A model generated the notes under the pieces. The model had not been told where the DNA came from, did no database searches, and saw nothing but the letters and a program-made list of their open reading frames with translations. Positions 22,939 through 35,400 of a DNA stretch of 64,000 nucleotides are shown here, piece after piece (positions within the stretch are counted from its first letter, which is position 1; each line of letters begins with the position of its first letter). The position numbers and the translations under genes are program-made. The DNA is from Mytilus edulis (taxonomy: Eukaryota > Mollusca > Bivalvia > Mytilida > Mytilidae): NCBI RefSeq assembly GCF_963676685.1, contig NC_092344.1:42662589-42726588 (forward strand), in the 5' to 3' direction.

Positions 22939-23213
22939 TTCCTTAGCTCAACCGCTTACGGCTGACTAAGTATCTACTTAAGTTTTTCTAAGTGAAGCAA
23001 TCCCGTCACACCACATCTTCTTTTTTTTTTTATATCTACCCACAATCAGAACAATCATTTCTAACGAGATTACCGGCCTATAGAAAAGCATCAATTGTGT
23101 TTTACAGTCAAGAATACAAATCTTCTTGGACTGCACTTATTGCTCACTAAAGATGAATGAACATTTCTTTGATAGATGAGACACATATCTATTTATATAC
23201 ACAAAAAAAGATA

Positions 23214-23219
23214 TTTATT
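23214..23219 (-). terminator. Polyadenylation signal AATAAA of the stathmin-like gene
   Basis: TTTATT on the plus strand reads AATAAA on the minus strand and begins 16 bases past the stop codon. It fits a very short 3' UTR. The stretch on either side is AT-rich, so chance occurrence is possible. Confidence 0.45.
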
Positions 23220-23234
23220 TCATACAATTATTAT

Positions 23235-26200
23235 TTACACAGATACTATTGGAAGATCGTCTCCCACAGCGATAACGTCTTCGCTTTTTTCAATTATTTC
23301 AGCATTCTTATTTCCTTTCTTCATCTGTTCTGTTCGTTCGGCATCTTTTCTGAGTTTTTCCTCTGTCTTCCTAATTTTTCGTTTTATGATTGCGTCTCTT
23401 CTCGCAATCACCTCCTTTCTTCGCTCTTCGCTCTTCCTTGCAGTATTACCTATGAAAAATAATACATAATTTCCGGTAATTCAATATTTTACAAAAGAAG
23501 AAATAGAATGATAAATAAATAAATAAATAAATAAATAAACTAATATCAGCTATGTACACTTTCTGTTTCTAATCTTCATATACTCAAGCAAAAAAAAAAG
23601 AGAGAAGTAAAAACATGAAAATGCTTAATCTCATCTTTGCAACTCTTTTTAAGTATTTACATGATTCATTTTAATTACATTTTTTCAGTTTAAAGATCAT
23701 TTACAGTGTATATAAAGTGCGAATCCAGCTAGTTCATTTTTACTGTTATATGCGGGTATGTCTATTGTAGAATAAAGGATCATGGGAAAACTGTATTTGT
23801 TTACGTTTTGAAAATATCAAGTTAAAGGATTTTAAGATAAGTTTTAACATATTTTCATTGTGATATGTCTTTATAATATACAAACATAGCACTAAAGTTC
23901 AAATAAGTGTTATAAAAGCGTCATAATATAGCATATCGATTATTGAAAGCGATCCATTTTAACTATAGATGCGATGAATTATCACTGTTAGTGCAGTCAT
24001 TATTAATGTAGAAATTTCAAAGATGCGAGGAATTTTTATTGTAGAATTATGTGATAAATGCACTTGCAACAAATGAAAAAAAACTTAGTTGATGACTTTA
24101 GGATTTATGATACATGTATTTTCAAATTGAAATACAAACTCCTCATTCATTCTTCATCAAATATATAGCTTTTCAAACTTGTAACAAAAGCGATTCTCAA
24201 AATGTCATATTGTATTCTTCAGATTACGTTTCTCCTTGATTTTAACTTATATAGGGAATCACTGGAGCGTGAAAGCAGCGGGCCCTCTTAGGCAGTCGGT
24301 GGGCCCCTACTTATGAAAAATTCTAGATCCGCGAATGGATACTACCGCAGAGGTAAAACCATGCACATTTGGGTTATTGTACACAAAATGCATGCTACAA
24401 TTCATTTTTGTTGATTTTAAACCCTTTGGAACTCTATGTGGGCTATTTCAGCAACTAGGCAAAAAATCCCCAAACTAGATACAAGGTTAGAATCAGCATG
24501 TCAACGAATTCTAAATATCTATATTAAAGGACTTTTGTCTATAAATTTGGACACCACAAAAATTGAAAAAGGGACCAAAAATATAAAAAAAAATGCATGC
24601 ATCGGATACATTTGTTATTGAAGGCATGACTGTAACAATAGGATGAATATACAAAAATATCTTATTCTGGGGTCTCATTGAGGGGTTCTGATCCCGGATC
24701 CCGCTTACTGTTTTTGGCAGATTCCTGTATTCCGCTTATTGTTTTGTCAGATTCCCGTATCCCGCTTATACTATGCAGTTCTAATTTTTTGTAATTATCC
24801 GTGTCCCGCTAGACTTCATTTCCCGTTTTTCACTACACAATCATTTGACTTTCACCTGTCACGCTTGCAAAAAATCGGCAATCCGGCGTGACGCTTATAC
24901 CCAAATGCAACCCACTATTTTACTCTATTTTGACTCATATTAAGCCCATTATAAATATATTAAAAAAGTAGCGTGGATTTTTTTATCCCTTTTCATTCCG
25001 TCTCGTTTCGTTTTTGAGCCATAAATAGATGTCGTATGTGACAATGAGACAACTCTCCATCCGAGTCACAATTTATAAAAGTAGACCATTATACGTCAAA
25101 ACACGGTCTTCAACATGGAGTCTTGGCTCACACCGAACAGCAAGTTATAAAGGGCTCCAGTGTAAAACCTTTTAAACGAGAAAACAAAGATCTACGTAAT
25201 TAGTGGTGAAATGAATAAAAAAAATAAGGATAAAGATCCCTATACGCTTTATAAGAAACTAAATTGAATACATTTGAAATAAATGTTATTTCTATTGAAT
25301 TTATTAGAGTGTTTTAAAACCAAACTTTCCTCCGTAAGTTAAATTTTATCAAATCTTTCTCTTACTTTATCTATTGTTTGAGCAAGTCGGCTAAATTAAG
25401 GCTTTACAGCTAATTTCCTAATGCATGTAAAGCAAAACTTTTTGGTTGGTTTGCTTGCTTTGTTTGTAAAATTGTTTATACAAGCTTTGTAAATAAGATT
25501 GACATTTTTAAACAATATGAATAGGCATAGTTTAACCCGCTGTATTTTTAATATTTGAATTAAATTGGGTGTTATCATAATGATTATACAATTAAAAAAA
25601 AAGCAAGCTAATCAACTAAAGTCTTGCTCTACATGCGTAAAGAAATGAGCTGTAATAGATAAAAAAAAATAAAAGTATACAGTGAAAATGCACCGCATAT
25701 ACAATACTAATGATTCGCTCCACAGTGAAAATGAAAGAATAGTATCATTATTCGACAGTAAACATGACTAGCATTACGAAATCATCATAGTGGAATTTAG
25801 TTAAATATGAAGAAACTGAATGACAAAACATATTCTACGTTACACAACTTTAATAATTGTATTAAAATGAATATTTTTTACTGCAACAACATCTTACATG
25901 TTAGTTATAAAGCACCTGCACGATCTGTTCGTGAAATGTCCTAAACATTCACCTATTTTGGTATATATTTCACAGCTGGATGGCTTTATGCGCGATAAAA
26001 CCCCGCTCGCATCTCTTACTTTGTTTTATTAGTATAATGTATTTCTGAACATATACATTTTAACTCATTTTCTTCATTTTCTTCAAAAATTAAAAAAAGT
26101 TCGTCTGTTTATTTATCATTCTACATTAGACATTTATGGCATATACAGTAAAAATGATATTTTAGGATCCGCACTTTCATACACTGATTTACATGACTTG

Positions 26201-26899
26201 TGTTTAACGCATACTTGGCGTTTTACGTTTTATATATTTGTCTACTAATTTTCAATCTTTTTGTATTTAAACATTACCCTTTTCAGCTAGTGCCCCGTTT
26301 CTCCTTATTTCCGTCATTAGGTCTTTCTCTTCTCTGTCATATTGAATGTTATTTCCTGAAAAGTAGAGATAGGTGAATGATAACATTACATGTATGTGTC
26401 ATTACAAATATATATCCATAGCCTGTTTCTTTTAATTCAAATTATGTTTTTATTGACAATTTACTCATGACATATGAGGGAATGAATTAAAGTTCAAAGG
26501 GGAACTGTCAACTCAGTCAATGAATTTCTACATTGTTTAATATATTGAGTAAAACATAGAGATAATGTGATAAATAATGCGAACAAAACATTTACCTTGT
26601 TTTAACGTGGTGTCTTCTTTTTTAAGTTTGTGTCTTTCCGGACAAACTAAGGCCGGAAGGCGTCTTGGTTTTTTCGTTTCATTACTGGTATGAAATAAGT
26701 CTACAGAAAATTTAACACCTCCTGACTTCTGTGTGATAAATCCAGTCTCTGTTAAGTCTTTGATTATATCGATTGAAGTTCGATCTTCTTGTCGTGACGG
26801 TTCACCCAAAACAAAGTCAGTTGATCTCCTTGTTGGGTGAACCTTGTTCGATTTCCTGCAATTTTTACAACAGTTCAATTTTGTCAGCATAGCCCCCAT
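23235..26899 (-). CDS. STMND1: Stathmin-domain-containing protein 1-like (3 exons)
   Basis: Exons in transcript order are 26596-26899, 26278-26355 and 23235-23449: 597 nt, 198 residues plus stop, with phases closing (G|GA, then G|GT). The ATG at 26897-26899 has an ACCATGG context. The start MGAMLTKLNCCKNC offers Gly2 for myristoylation and adjacent cysteines for palmitoylation, like the membrane anchors of stathmin relatives. Residues about 42-90 (IDIIKDL...GGVKFSVDLF...KPRRLPAL) resemble the segment before the stathmin domain of vertebrate STMND1. The last exon is a charged coiled coil (SEERRKEVIARRDAIIKRK), as in tubulin-binding stathmin helices, and ends DDLPIVSV. Microtubule binding is inferred. 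The symbol rests on remembered similarity, not alignment; a more general stathmin-family label is the alternative. Confidence 0.7.
23511..23539. repeat. (AAAT)n microsatellite
   Basis: About seven uninterrupted copies of the tetranucleotide ATAA/AAAT. It lies in intron 2 of the stathmin-like gene, about 60 bp upstream of its last exon. Confidence 0.9.
24655..24860. repeat. Degenerate repeats of a TCCCGTATCCCGCTTA motif
   Basis: Three to four imperfect copies of a 40-50 bp unit each contain a CCCGxTTA or TCCCGCTTA core (for example GATCCCGCTTACTGTTTTTG and GATTCCCGTATCCCGCTTAT). It is non-coding, in intron 2 of the stathmin-like gene. The class is unknown. Confidence 0.5.
25022..25180 (+). 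repeat. Interspersed repeat family A, partial copy
   Basis: It contains GACAATGAGACAACTCTCCA, ACACGGTCTTCAACATGGA, and GCTCACACCGAACAGCAAG followed by TTATAAAGGG, collinear with the copy at 58332-58520. It is non-coding and intronic. Confidence 0.7.
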
Positions 26900-27039
26900 G
26901 GTTGGGGATGATCTTTTGGTACAGCTTACTTGCAGTAAGATGCAAATCAAAAGTGGACGTTTCCAAGATCATAATAGTGACGTTGTAGAACAAGGCATCG
27001 CGTTGCATGCTTGGATATTCTTTGACATGTTTATTTAAG

Positions 27040-28680
27040 CATTGCCAATTTGGTATTTTACTACTTTAATAAAGGAAAATAATATCGCCCCAATTTAATT
27101 GATATGAAATAAGAGCAAGCTAAAATGACTAGAGCATTGTATGCTTTACTAATGTTTAAATTATATGTTTTACATATGTAAAACTCAGTTTTACTCGTAT
27201 ATTGCATAACAGAAATTTTAATTTATACATGTATTCAAATAAACAATATACAAAAAGCTGACGCCATCGCAGCCGCCAAGTAAGCTTCGGTATATCTTCG
27301 ACACAACAGTCATTGGCAAGGAACAATACCTTCCTTATTTCATTGTTTTAGTGGCATACACTAGTTTTGATTCCACGTCGATTTATTTAACGAAAATTTG
27401 CATACAAGCTAGTTTTCAACTTGTCAATGTGTATACGTAATAAAAAAAAATACCTTCATGTGATACAAAGAAATAAATGGAGTCGAAATTTTAGACATTT
27501 ACCAAAAATTACTTTTCTTTTTAACATTTATATCCTTTGGATAGACATACCTTACTCAGAGACATATATATGTGTATATATGTCTCTGCCTTACTTGTTT
27601 GTTTTAAAAGATATTTGTAGAAAATATTGTTGGCACAAGAATACTCTAATTTTGGAGAAAAAGTTCAATTATAATTGTCTTTTTGAAATACAAACTTTAG
27701 ATTTTAATTACTTAAAAAAAGCACGCTAATTAAATCTGTTAATCTCTTATAATTAGCATTTCGATGTAATATATTACATTTTTTCTGTATTAAATTATGC
27801 TCACTGAAATTGAAGATATCGGAAGTAAGCATAATGTGGGAGGACAATTGTTTTAGAATATTACAAAAAAAATGCAAAGCTTAGGATCATGCATGAACTG
27901 CAAACATGTAAATGTAAAAAAAATATTACGTTACTTGTGGTAGCAAGTGTCACCTAGTGCGAGAGTACAAAAATGGGATTCAGATGTACAGTTCAACAAA
28001 TATTTAATTTCAATTGTTCGCTTGTTCACTTTATCCATCTAATTGTAATAATAACAATTTGTAAAATTAAAAATAAAGATTTCGATAAATGTTTCTTTCA
28101 AATTTAACCCATTTGATTCAATAACATGTATTGCCATATATACTCATATGGTCTGGAACATATATATGACGTTCGAAATGCAACGAACGCCAAAATCGTA
28201 TACATTATGAGCGACCACAATATCTAGCACTACGTCTTAACTTAGGCCCCTGCCTACATTCGATAGGAGCCTTATTAAAGTTATCACTTTGTCTGTCTAT
28301 CAATCCGTCCATCTATACTTTCTTATGTCGTATGGGATAACTCAAGTTTTCTCCGACAGATTTCAAAATAATTTTAAGACAACATTTGGTACAATTAGGG
28401 GAAGTTCCCTTTTAATATTTTTACTTTTTATATTCGAGATATTGGAATTAAGACAGTATTCATAATATTAACTTTTTCATAATTCCCTGAAATTTTTGGT
28501 ATCCATTTTTTCCCTATTCCAATATTTTTTCTCTCACATTCCAATTTACAAGGTTATGCTTTATTCCTCAACCCTTATACTTTTCTTTTTTTTAATTTTA
28601 TTTCCAAATACTTCAAAATAAAGCCTTTTTACTCATTCTATAACTTGTTCCCAGATGTTCGTGATGTTGGATGGGCCGCA
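27040..28680. other. Intergenic AT-rich stretch
   Basis: Upstream flank of the stathmin-like gene. I see no exon with codon-like composition on either strand. A perfect-looking short palindrome around AGAGACATATATATG/CATATATGTCTCT lies at 27558-27589. At about 28141-28165 there is a lone copy of the ACTCATATGGTC end motif found in the element at 33362-35931. Confidence 0.5.
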
Positions 28681-28689
28681 AAAAAAAAT

Positions 28690-28990
28690 CATGAAATTGA
28701 GAATAGAAATTGGGAATGTGTCAAAGAGACAACAACCCGACCACAGAGCAGACAACAGCCACGTCAACTCTGTGTTTTTGTTAGATGTATTTCTATGTGT
28801 ATCCATCTCATGAGTTAAACCTTTTTCAACTAAGTTTGTTCTTATGTTGTATTGTTACAACACTGTGTCATGTTAAGGGAGGAATGGGATCCAACTAACA
28901 TGTATAACCTTTCCAAAGTGAAAAGCCTGTAATTCAGTGGTTGTCGTTTGTTGCTGTGTTACCTATTTGTATTTCGTTCATTTTTTTATT
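28690..28990. repeat. Family B fragment (+) followed by family A fragment (-)
   Basis: 28690-28765 carries GTGTCAAAGAGACAACAACC and GACCACAGAGCAGACAACAG, the start of family B. 28860-28985 read on the minus strand carries ACAGGCTTTTCACTTTGG, ACATGTTAGTTGGATCCCAT and ACGACAACCACTGAATTAC, matching the distal part of family A. Confidence 0.6.
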
Positions 28991-29654
28991 GTACACAAAC
29001 AAGTGTGGACACAGATCAGTGTGGATAATTTATTTGGATGTTTGACAGTGTTTTCTGACATTGAGAGGTTTTTTCCCCAAGTAGGTTTCTATGTTGAACT
29101 GTGGTGCACAGTGACAGCCAACCTGCACCAAACCCTAATCAAATACTGAAGTACTAAACATCGGATGACCGCATGTTCTTGTGGATGGTCAAAAGCACTT
29201 GTCTCAGAAAAAAAATATGCACATATCTATACCTGAAACTGAGGTTAATGTACAGAGAATATTTTTTTTCAGAGACAAATTCGTGCGCGGATGATGAATA
29301 AATGACAGGACATCCAACCTCACCGTAATAACTATTATATTGTAGTGATACAAATTAGTATACACCGGTTTGTGTTTATATACTAGTATTATATTACTAT
29401 AACAGTTACACATATATATAATTTTCTTCCATTTGTATATCATTCTATTCTACTATTCTAGTAAATTTCTATGAAAATAAGGCTCAAAGAACTTTTTATA
29501 TTATTTATATTAACAATAACAACGTACGTACACACATGTTGGCGTATGAATACACAACGTCAGAGTGGGCGTGTCTCCATAAAAATAGACAACATTGAAA
29601 ATAAAACTAATACTTTTAACCAATCAAAAGACAGTAAATACACCAAATTTATTT

Positions 29655-29692
29655 ATTTCTATATATATATATATATATACACTTTTATATAT
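29655..29692. repeat. TA-rich dinucleotide microsatellite
   Basis: About ten consecutive TA units at 29661-29680 within a longer TA-rich run. The flanks up to 30650 hold nothing recognisable as coding. Confidence 0.7.
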
Positions 29693-30650
29693 AAATGTAG
29701 GACTCTAAAGTGCGAAGACACTATATATATATAAAATTGTCCTCTCACAAAACATCTTCGCTCAAAGAAGCATCCTTTTGATAATGTTACTTTCCAAATC
29801 ATAGGAGTAAACAGCGAGTGGGACACCACGTCGAGAAGGGGAAGAAAAAACTTTTGAATCCACCAGCTCCACATTTTAGAACCTGATGGTCTTAATGAAA
29901 AATAATGTAATATTGGCCAATGAACGTTGCAAAATTCAACCACCAATTTTGTAAATAATCTTGAACTTCATTCAAGTTTTGAATTCTTTACAAGGCAGCT
30001 AAACTAATGTGCAACATCTACGATGAGCTTCAAAAGTTTCTTATCATGTACATCCGATTTCAACGTGTTGCAGCTAGTTTGTCTAGCGAAATATTGCGTT
30101 TATTGTTATCGCATTGTAAATATAGACGTTACGCACAGTGTTCGGTTTAGTAATGATAACGTTACTCGACGTAGTTTTCAATTATTTCAACCGACTTCTG
30201 TACAAAACGTTAAAGCTTTGCACTTTTTTTTAATACAGCTGACATTTTAATGTTTAACATCTTATTTAAATTTTTTTAGACTGTAAACATGACTGATTAA
30301 ATATGTTTGACAAATAAACTTTCCATTCTCAATTGTATTTATTTCCTTATAACCTTAACTTATTGAAAGTTCATATTTCAAATATTTGTCACTGCCCAAG
30401 CATGTCAATTGTTCCAAAATGCATATCCTCGATGATTCTTAGGTTAAGTAATCACAAGTTTTTAAGTCTAGGCATACATGTATAGTATATATCACGTGTA
30501 AACAGCCAGTATCAAAGCTGTTTAGTGCTTTAAGAGTATAGATGTTATCAACCCGCATTCATCTGTAGTTTCCAAACTACAATAAGGGAATAATTTTAGG
30601 GTCTTTCTATCCGTACTACCAATATCCCAAATATGTGTCTTTCGAGAAGA

Positions 30651-30786
30651 TTACAATGAAAAATAATCCTCGTTCGGCTCAATGGCAGCAACAGCTGTTA
30701 TATATCCTCTCTTTGCTTGATCTATAATCTCAATTTCATCCTCAGCTTTTGGAAAGAAAACGGCTGTTTGGAATAGCTCATTATAT
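30651..30786 (-). CDS. Probable terminal coding exon of an unidentified minus-strand gene
   Basis: A TTTTAG acceptor precedes one base plus 44 codons and a TAA stop. The peptide starts YNELFQTAVFFPKAEDEIEI and ends AIEPNEDYFSL. The composition is acidic and protein-like in a very AT-rich setting, and the acceptor/stop arrangement is that of a last exon (incoming phase 1). I do not recognise the family. Its upstream exons should lie at higher coordinates on the minus strand, towards or inside the CARD-like gene, but I could not find them. It may be a stranded fragment. Confidence 0.4.
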
Positions 30787-30937
30787 CTAAAATTAAAAAG
30801 TGATCTACAGTCCTTGAAATAGAATGAGTATTTTTCACATGGAAGTCAAATTTGATTATTGATTTATTACCTCTTAAAAGAAATAATTAAAAATTATATC
30901 CAAAAAATATTATTATACAGAACGTGTCAAATGCTAA

Positions 30938-31083
30938 AGACACAAAAATGCTAAACTTTCAGTCAATGGAAAATAAAATTATATTACGTTACATTGACAT
31001 TCCGTACAAAGACACAAAAATGCTAGACTTCCAGTCAATGGAAAATAAAATTATATTACGTTACATTGACATTCCGTACAAAA
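30938..31083. repeat. Tandem duplication of a ~73-bp unit
   Basis: Two adjacent copies run from AGACACAAAAATGCTA to ACATTGACATTCCGTACAAA and differ at only a few bases (AAACTTTC against GACTTCC). It is a recent local duplication with no coding role evident. Confidence 0.85.
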
Positions 31084-31661
31084 AACGTTCAATTTGGACG
31101 TGGTAACATTTTGGGGAGACATGGACATTTTGATGGAAATTGATGAAAAAATTACCGTTACCTTAACATTGAAGGCTTGAACAAATCTTTAAAACAAATC
31201 ACATTTCAGTAGTAACATTTGTTTTCATAGTTCATTTGTCTGTCACAAATTTAAAATACCCTAAATTATCACGGAACTGGAAAATCTTGAACGATGGCTT
31301 TATGGTAACATTTAGGGGAGCCACGGAAAATACTGAAAAAAAATGAGAGAAGCTGTGTTAGACATAAAAATATGTTCGTAAAATTCAATAAAATCACATT
31401 TGCATGTAGAGGTGGCGAACCTTTTCTATAATTAATGTGAAAATATTGTAATATCGAAGTGCTTGCTTTCATTTTTGTATACTCGAATTTTCACATCTTA
31501 CAGCTCTATGGAGTTTCGAAAATGGCCACTAGATTGCGAACTGTTATGAAAGTTATCGTAACCGTTTCACACCATGAACATGATCATATTATGTCCCACC
31601 TGTACAAATTTCTTCGAAATCCATTCAGTAGTTTTTGCCAGTTTTTTTCTTCGTTTATATT

Positions 31662-31995
31662 TGGATAAAATTGAGAATGGAAATGGGGAATGTGTCAAAG
31701 AGACAACAACCCGACCATAGAAAAAACAACAGCAGAGGGTCACCAACAGGTCTTCAATGTAGCGAGACATTCCCGCACCCGGAGGCGTCCTTCAGCTGGC
31801 CCCTAAACAAATATATACTAGTTCAGTGATAATGAACGCCATACTAATTTCCGAATTGTACACAAGAAACTAAAATTAAAAAAAAATAATACAAGACTAA
31901 CAAAGGCCAGAGGCTTCTGACTTGGGACAGGCGCAAAAATGCGGCGGGGTTAAACATGTTTATGAGATCTCAACCCTCCCCCTATACCTCTAGCC
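31662..31995 (+). repeat. Interspersed repeat family B, near-complete copy
   Basis: It runs from ATTGAGAATGGAAATGGGG through GTGTCAAAGAGACAACAACC, GGAGGCGTCCTTCAGCTGGC and CTTGGGACAGGCGCAAAAAT to GGTTAAACATGTTTATGAG and CTCAACCCTCCCCCTA. Other copies are at 16485-16785 (-), 47042-47350 (+) and 32890-33015 (-, partial). Its distal half is shared with family A. It lies 450-780 bp upstream of the CARD-like gene start. Confidence 0.85.
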
Positions 31996-32250
31996 AATAT
32001 AGGAAAGTAAAGGGATGGTCAGTTATTGTTGTTACGTCTTACACGGCAAAAACGGCATTTTATGACGGAATCATTGTTTAATTATGTAATAATACATAAC
32101 ATTAAAATTATTAAAATCAGGTCTTATTTAATTTTGATTAAAATGATGAATCAAGACAAGTAATTATTTAATAATACGCAGAATTGATATGCTTTTGTCC
32201 TACTTGTGCACCAAGAAATGGTCAAATGAAACATAGACCGAATACCGTGC

Positions 32251-32320
32251 GTAACGTCATAGTAAGTATGCGAACGGCAAACAATGGCATTAACGTCACT
32301 GACGTTCCCGTGTTAACGTT
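32251..32320 (+). promoter_or_regulatory. Cluster of CRE-like TGACG/CGTCA half-sites upstream of the CARD-like gene
   Basis: TAACGTCATA occurs at 32252-32261. AACGTCACTGACGTT at 32292-32306 is a perfect inverted repeat of two half-sites around one base, and TTAACGTTGAC follows shortly after. The cluster sits about 120-190 bp before the putative ATG at 32441. Promoter function is inference from position and from the known CREB/ATF consensus TGACGTCA. Confidence 0.35.
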
Positions 32321-32440
32321 GACTTCCGCCCAAGTCATTTTTAATGAAATCATTGTAGTGTTCAGATTTCAAGAAACATTTCTTTATCAGATATCTACAA
32401 TTTGAATTGTACACGAACATATATTGGTGAACAATCGGCC

Positions 32441-32444
32441 ATGG
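32441..32444 (+). other. Four-base first coding exon (ATG G) of the CARD-like gene
   Basis: CGGCCATGG is followed immediately by GTAAGT, a near-consensus donor. The split codon G|CC joins to exon 2 (33157) to give Met-Ala-Ser-Thr. Exon 2 alone lacks an upstream ATG in frame after its CGACAG acceptor, so a donor-bearing start such as this is required unless translation starts at an internal Met of exon 2 (MVLDIHGE). Assignment rests on phase, Kozak-like context and position. Confidence 0.55.
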
Positions 32445-35400
32445 GTAAGTTTTTATTATTATCTTTGTATCCAAAATTGAACTATATTTAACATATATAT
32501 AACATATTTAAACCACGGAAAATGCTATTATTTATTCATTTGTTTAATCGTATAGAGTTAATTCGTACCATTTATACCAACTCAATGATACGCGGCAATG
32601 GGAACCCAACGAAAATTCGGTGTAATATATTTTTTATAGCTTCCTTTACGGTAGTGGTTTTCCTCATTGTTGAATTCCATACATTACCTTATAGTTATTT
32701 GCATTAAGGCCTTTAAGTCTCAGTTGGATAATTGACTCATATGAAATTATACCATATATTTTCATACCAGTTGCTCTGAAAGGGTAAATTGGATGCTAAA
32801 GTATGGCGGTGATAGCACCCCCATTTTTCATTAGGCTTTAGTGATACCTGCTAGTCATTTACAAAAACGGTAAAATAACCAAAAAAAACTTACCTCCGAG
32901 TGCGGGAATTTCTCGCTACATTGAAGACCTGTTGGTGACCCTCTGCTGTTGTTTTTTATTTGGTCGGGTTGTTGTCTCTTTGACACATTCCCCATTTCCA
33001 TTCTCAATTTTATTACCTCCGAGGAAAAAAAATCTGTATACGAGTATAAAAGAAAAGGTATAGATGAAAAATCACTAGACTTTTCCTTGCTTTTGATAAA
33101 AGCATGCAACAGGGACTTATATATATATTATATTGTATTGATGTCATTTTCGACAGCCAGCACTTTAATCAATTTTGGTATGGTTCTAGATATCCATGGT
33201 GAATGCCGATTGTCATCTTATATGTTAGACATCTTGAGGATTACTGGTCCTTTAACAGAGAACCGTAAGTAGAATGAATTAATTGGAAACTTCGTTTGAT
33301 AGAAAATGAGTTTTTTTTTCGACTTTTCAGTGTTTTGCTATGTTCTTAAAACATCTATATCTGTTCCGGACCATATGAGTATTTGGACCATACGCGTATG
33401 GTCATGACCATATGAGTATAATACTCGTTTGGTTATTAACGGGCCGGACCATATGAGTATTTAGACCATATAGGTAATTTTTTTTAAATAACATTATAAA
33501 AGTTTCAATAATACACAAACTGTATCTAAAAAAACAATGATGGTTACATGACAATGTATTATTTTTATAATTCAAATACTACGTAAAAAATAAATATTGA
33601 TGCCATAGTTAGTTTTCATCGCTAATTACATTCTTCCATGTAGGCTTGGGGTGACATTTACTTCTACACGGTATCATACCTTTTTTGCAAATGTCCACAC
33701 TAAAAAAACAGCTTTTCTATAAAATCATAACAGTTAAGATATATAAAACTTATATCCATAGACTAGACAGGTAAATACTATTTCGAAAAAAAGTGCGAAT
33801 TGTTTTATCATACTTTACTATAGTCTAAAATAAGGACAACATATTGACTAAACGTCAAAAATATGCGTGTCAGACGTAACAGACTATACGCATAATAACT
33901 TCAGCAGGGGTGTTTGTGTTCTTCAAAACAGTGTTATATCCACGAAAATTCGAATGAATGATATGATTTATATATAAAGTATTACAATATTACTGAATAT
34001 GCGTTCCTGTAACGATCAACGCTAATTTTTGGTAAAAACAAATAGTGGTCATTATGGTCAGATTTTGGAAAATGTTAAGTTATCAAAATTTATAGGTTTT
34101 AAAATATAAGATTATATGATATTTCGTTTGTGTAAATTATGCTAACAAATGTACATCCAGAGACCATATCAGAATCGAATTTTTCCAGCACTCACACTTC
34201 ATATAAAAATGCAACGGCTTCTGGCAAATGTCTTGCAAGATGTCCAATGTCGGATTTTGCCGCTTTTTACAAATAAATTGGCATTTGCGACGTTATGCAT
34301 TGAAAAATTAGATTAGTTGCATGCTACATAGTGCTTTTCCGTAATTGTGCTTTAACTTTGCAAAACAGCTACATAGTTTTTAATAATTTGCGTAGTCAAA
34401 ACGACTTCGTTTTCAAAGAAATGAAATGTCTTGCAAGTTTGTCCACTGGACGATTTTCATACGTTTTCAACGTTAATTGTCTATTCGGGGTACGCTATTT
34501 ATGGTGGATCGCCGTCTGTATATTTCATCAGACAGAATTTTCTTGATGGTCAGATACTATCAATAGGAACACAAAGTATTAAAAAAATCCGAAGACTGGG
34601 GTTGTTCGTTTAGATGAGGTTCTTAAGTTGTGAAAAAGTTAGTATCACGAGAGGATAAAAAAATCCTCTTTTTCAAATTTTCAAATTTGGGAAGCGTAAA
34701 ACTTCGATTTTGTTTCATTTCTCTGCAATAAGATTTATATGTATAAAACTTGAAAGTAAAAATGAAATTGGGCCTAAAGCGTGCCATTGGCTATATACAC
34801 CTCTCCATATATACACCTCTCCACATCATACAAAGCTTGTAAATAATGTATACGAGATGAATTATAAATAACCTTTTATTTCTGACAATCGTTTCATTTT
34901 TTTAATCTAATTGTACCGCTATTAGTAAATTAAATTTTATAAGCAAGACCCGTTTAACTTGTAATTCCCGACAAACTTATTATAGTAAAGCAAAATATAT
35001 ATCTTCCTCCTTTTCGGATCTAAATGGGGAAACATTGCATTTTATTAAGTTTTATGTCAATTGGTCTCTGGTAGAGAGTTGTCTCATTGGCACCCATCAT
35101 ACTGTATATATCTTCTCATTTCATATAGATTTATGCATTACCGAAATACGATATATTTTGTTGTTTGTTGCTTACGTTACTTTCAGTGGGAAATATTTCA
35201 TGCATATTCAGTACAACTATTCATTAAGAAGTATCCATATTGATATGCAAAACAAAAATTACAAGCAAAATAAAAAACTTATCCCATATAATCATTAATC
35301 GCCGTAAAACGTAAGAAATTGACGTTACCATTTGAGACGCAATATCGTGCTTAACGTCATTTATAAGTATTGGTTGTGCACGATCCTTTGCATTAACACC

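Noticed and set aside
23157..23469. Two ~100-codon frames on the plus strand
   Set aside because: They are antisense to the last exon of the stathmin-like gene, which has splice sites, coiled-coil composition, a stop and a poly(A) signal on the minus strand.
31459..31668. Plus-strand frame MATRLRTVMKVIVTVSHHEH after a TTACAG site
   Set aside because: It runs into a family B repeat, has no supporting donor or partner exon, and its histidine-rich segment is not a motif I recognise. Not strong enough to list as an exon.
32184..32405. 73-codon frame upstream of the CARD-like gene
   Set aside because: The composition is not clearly coding, and it lies across the putative promoter region without splice or phase support.
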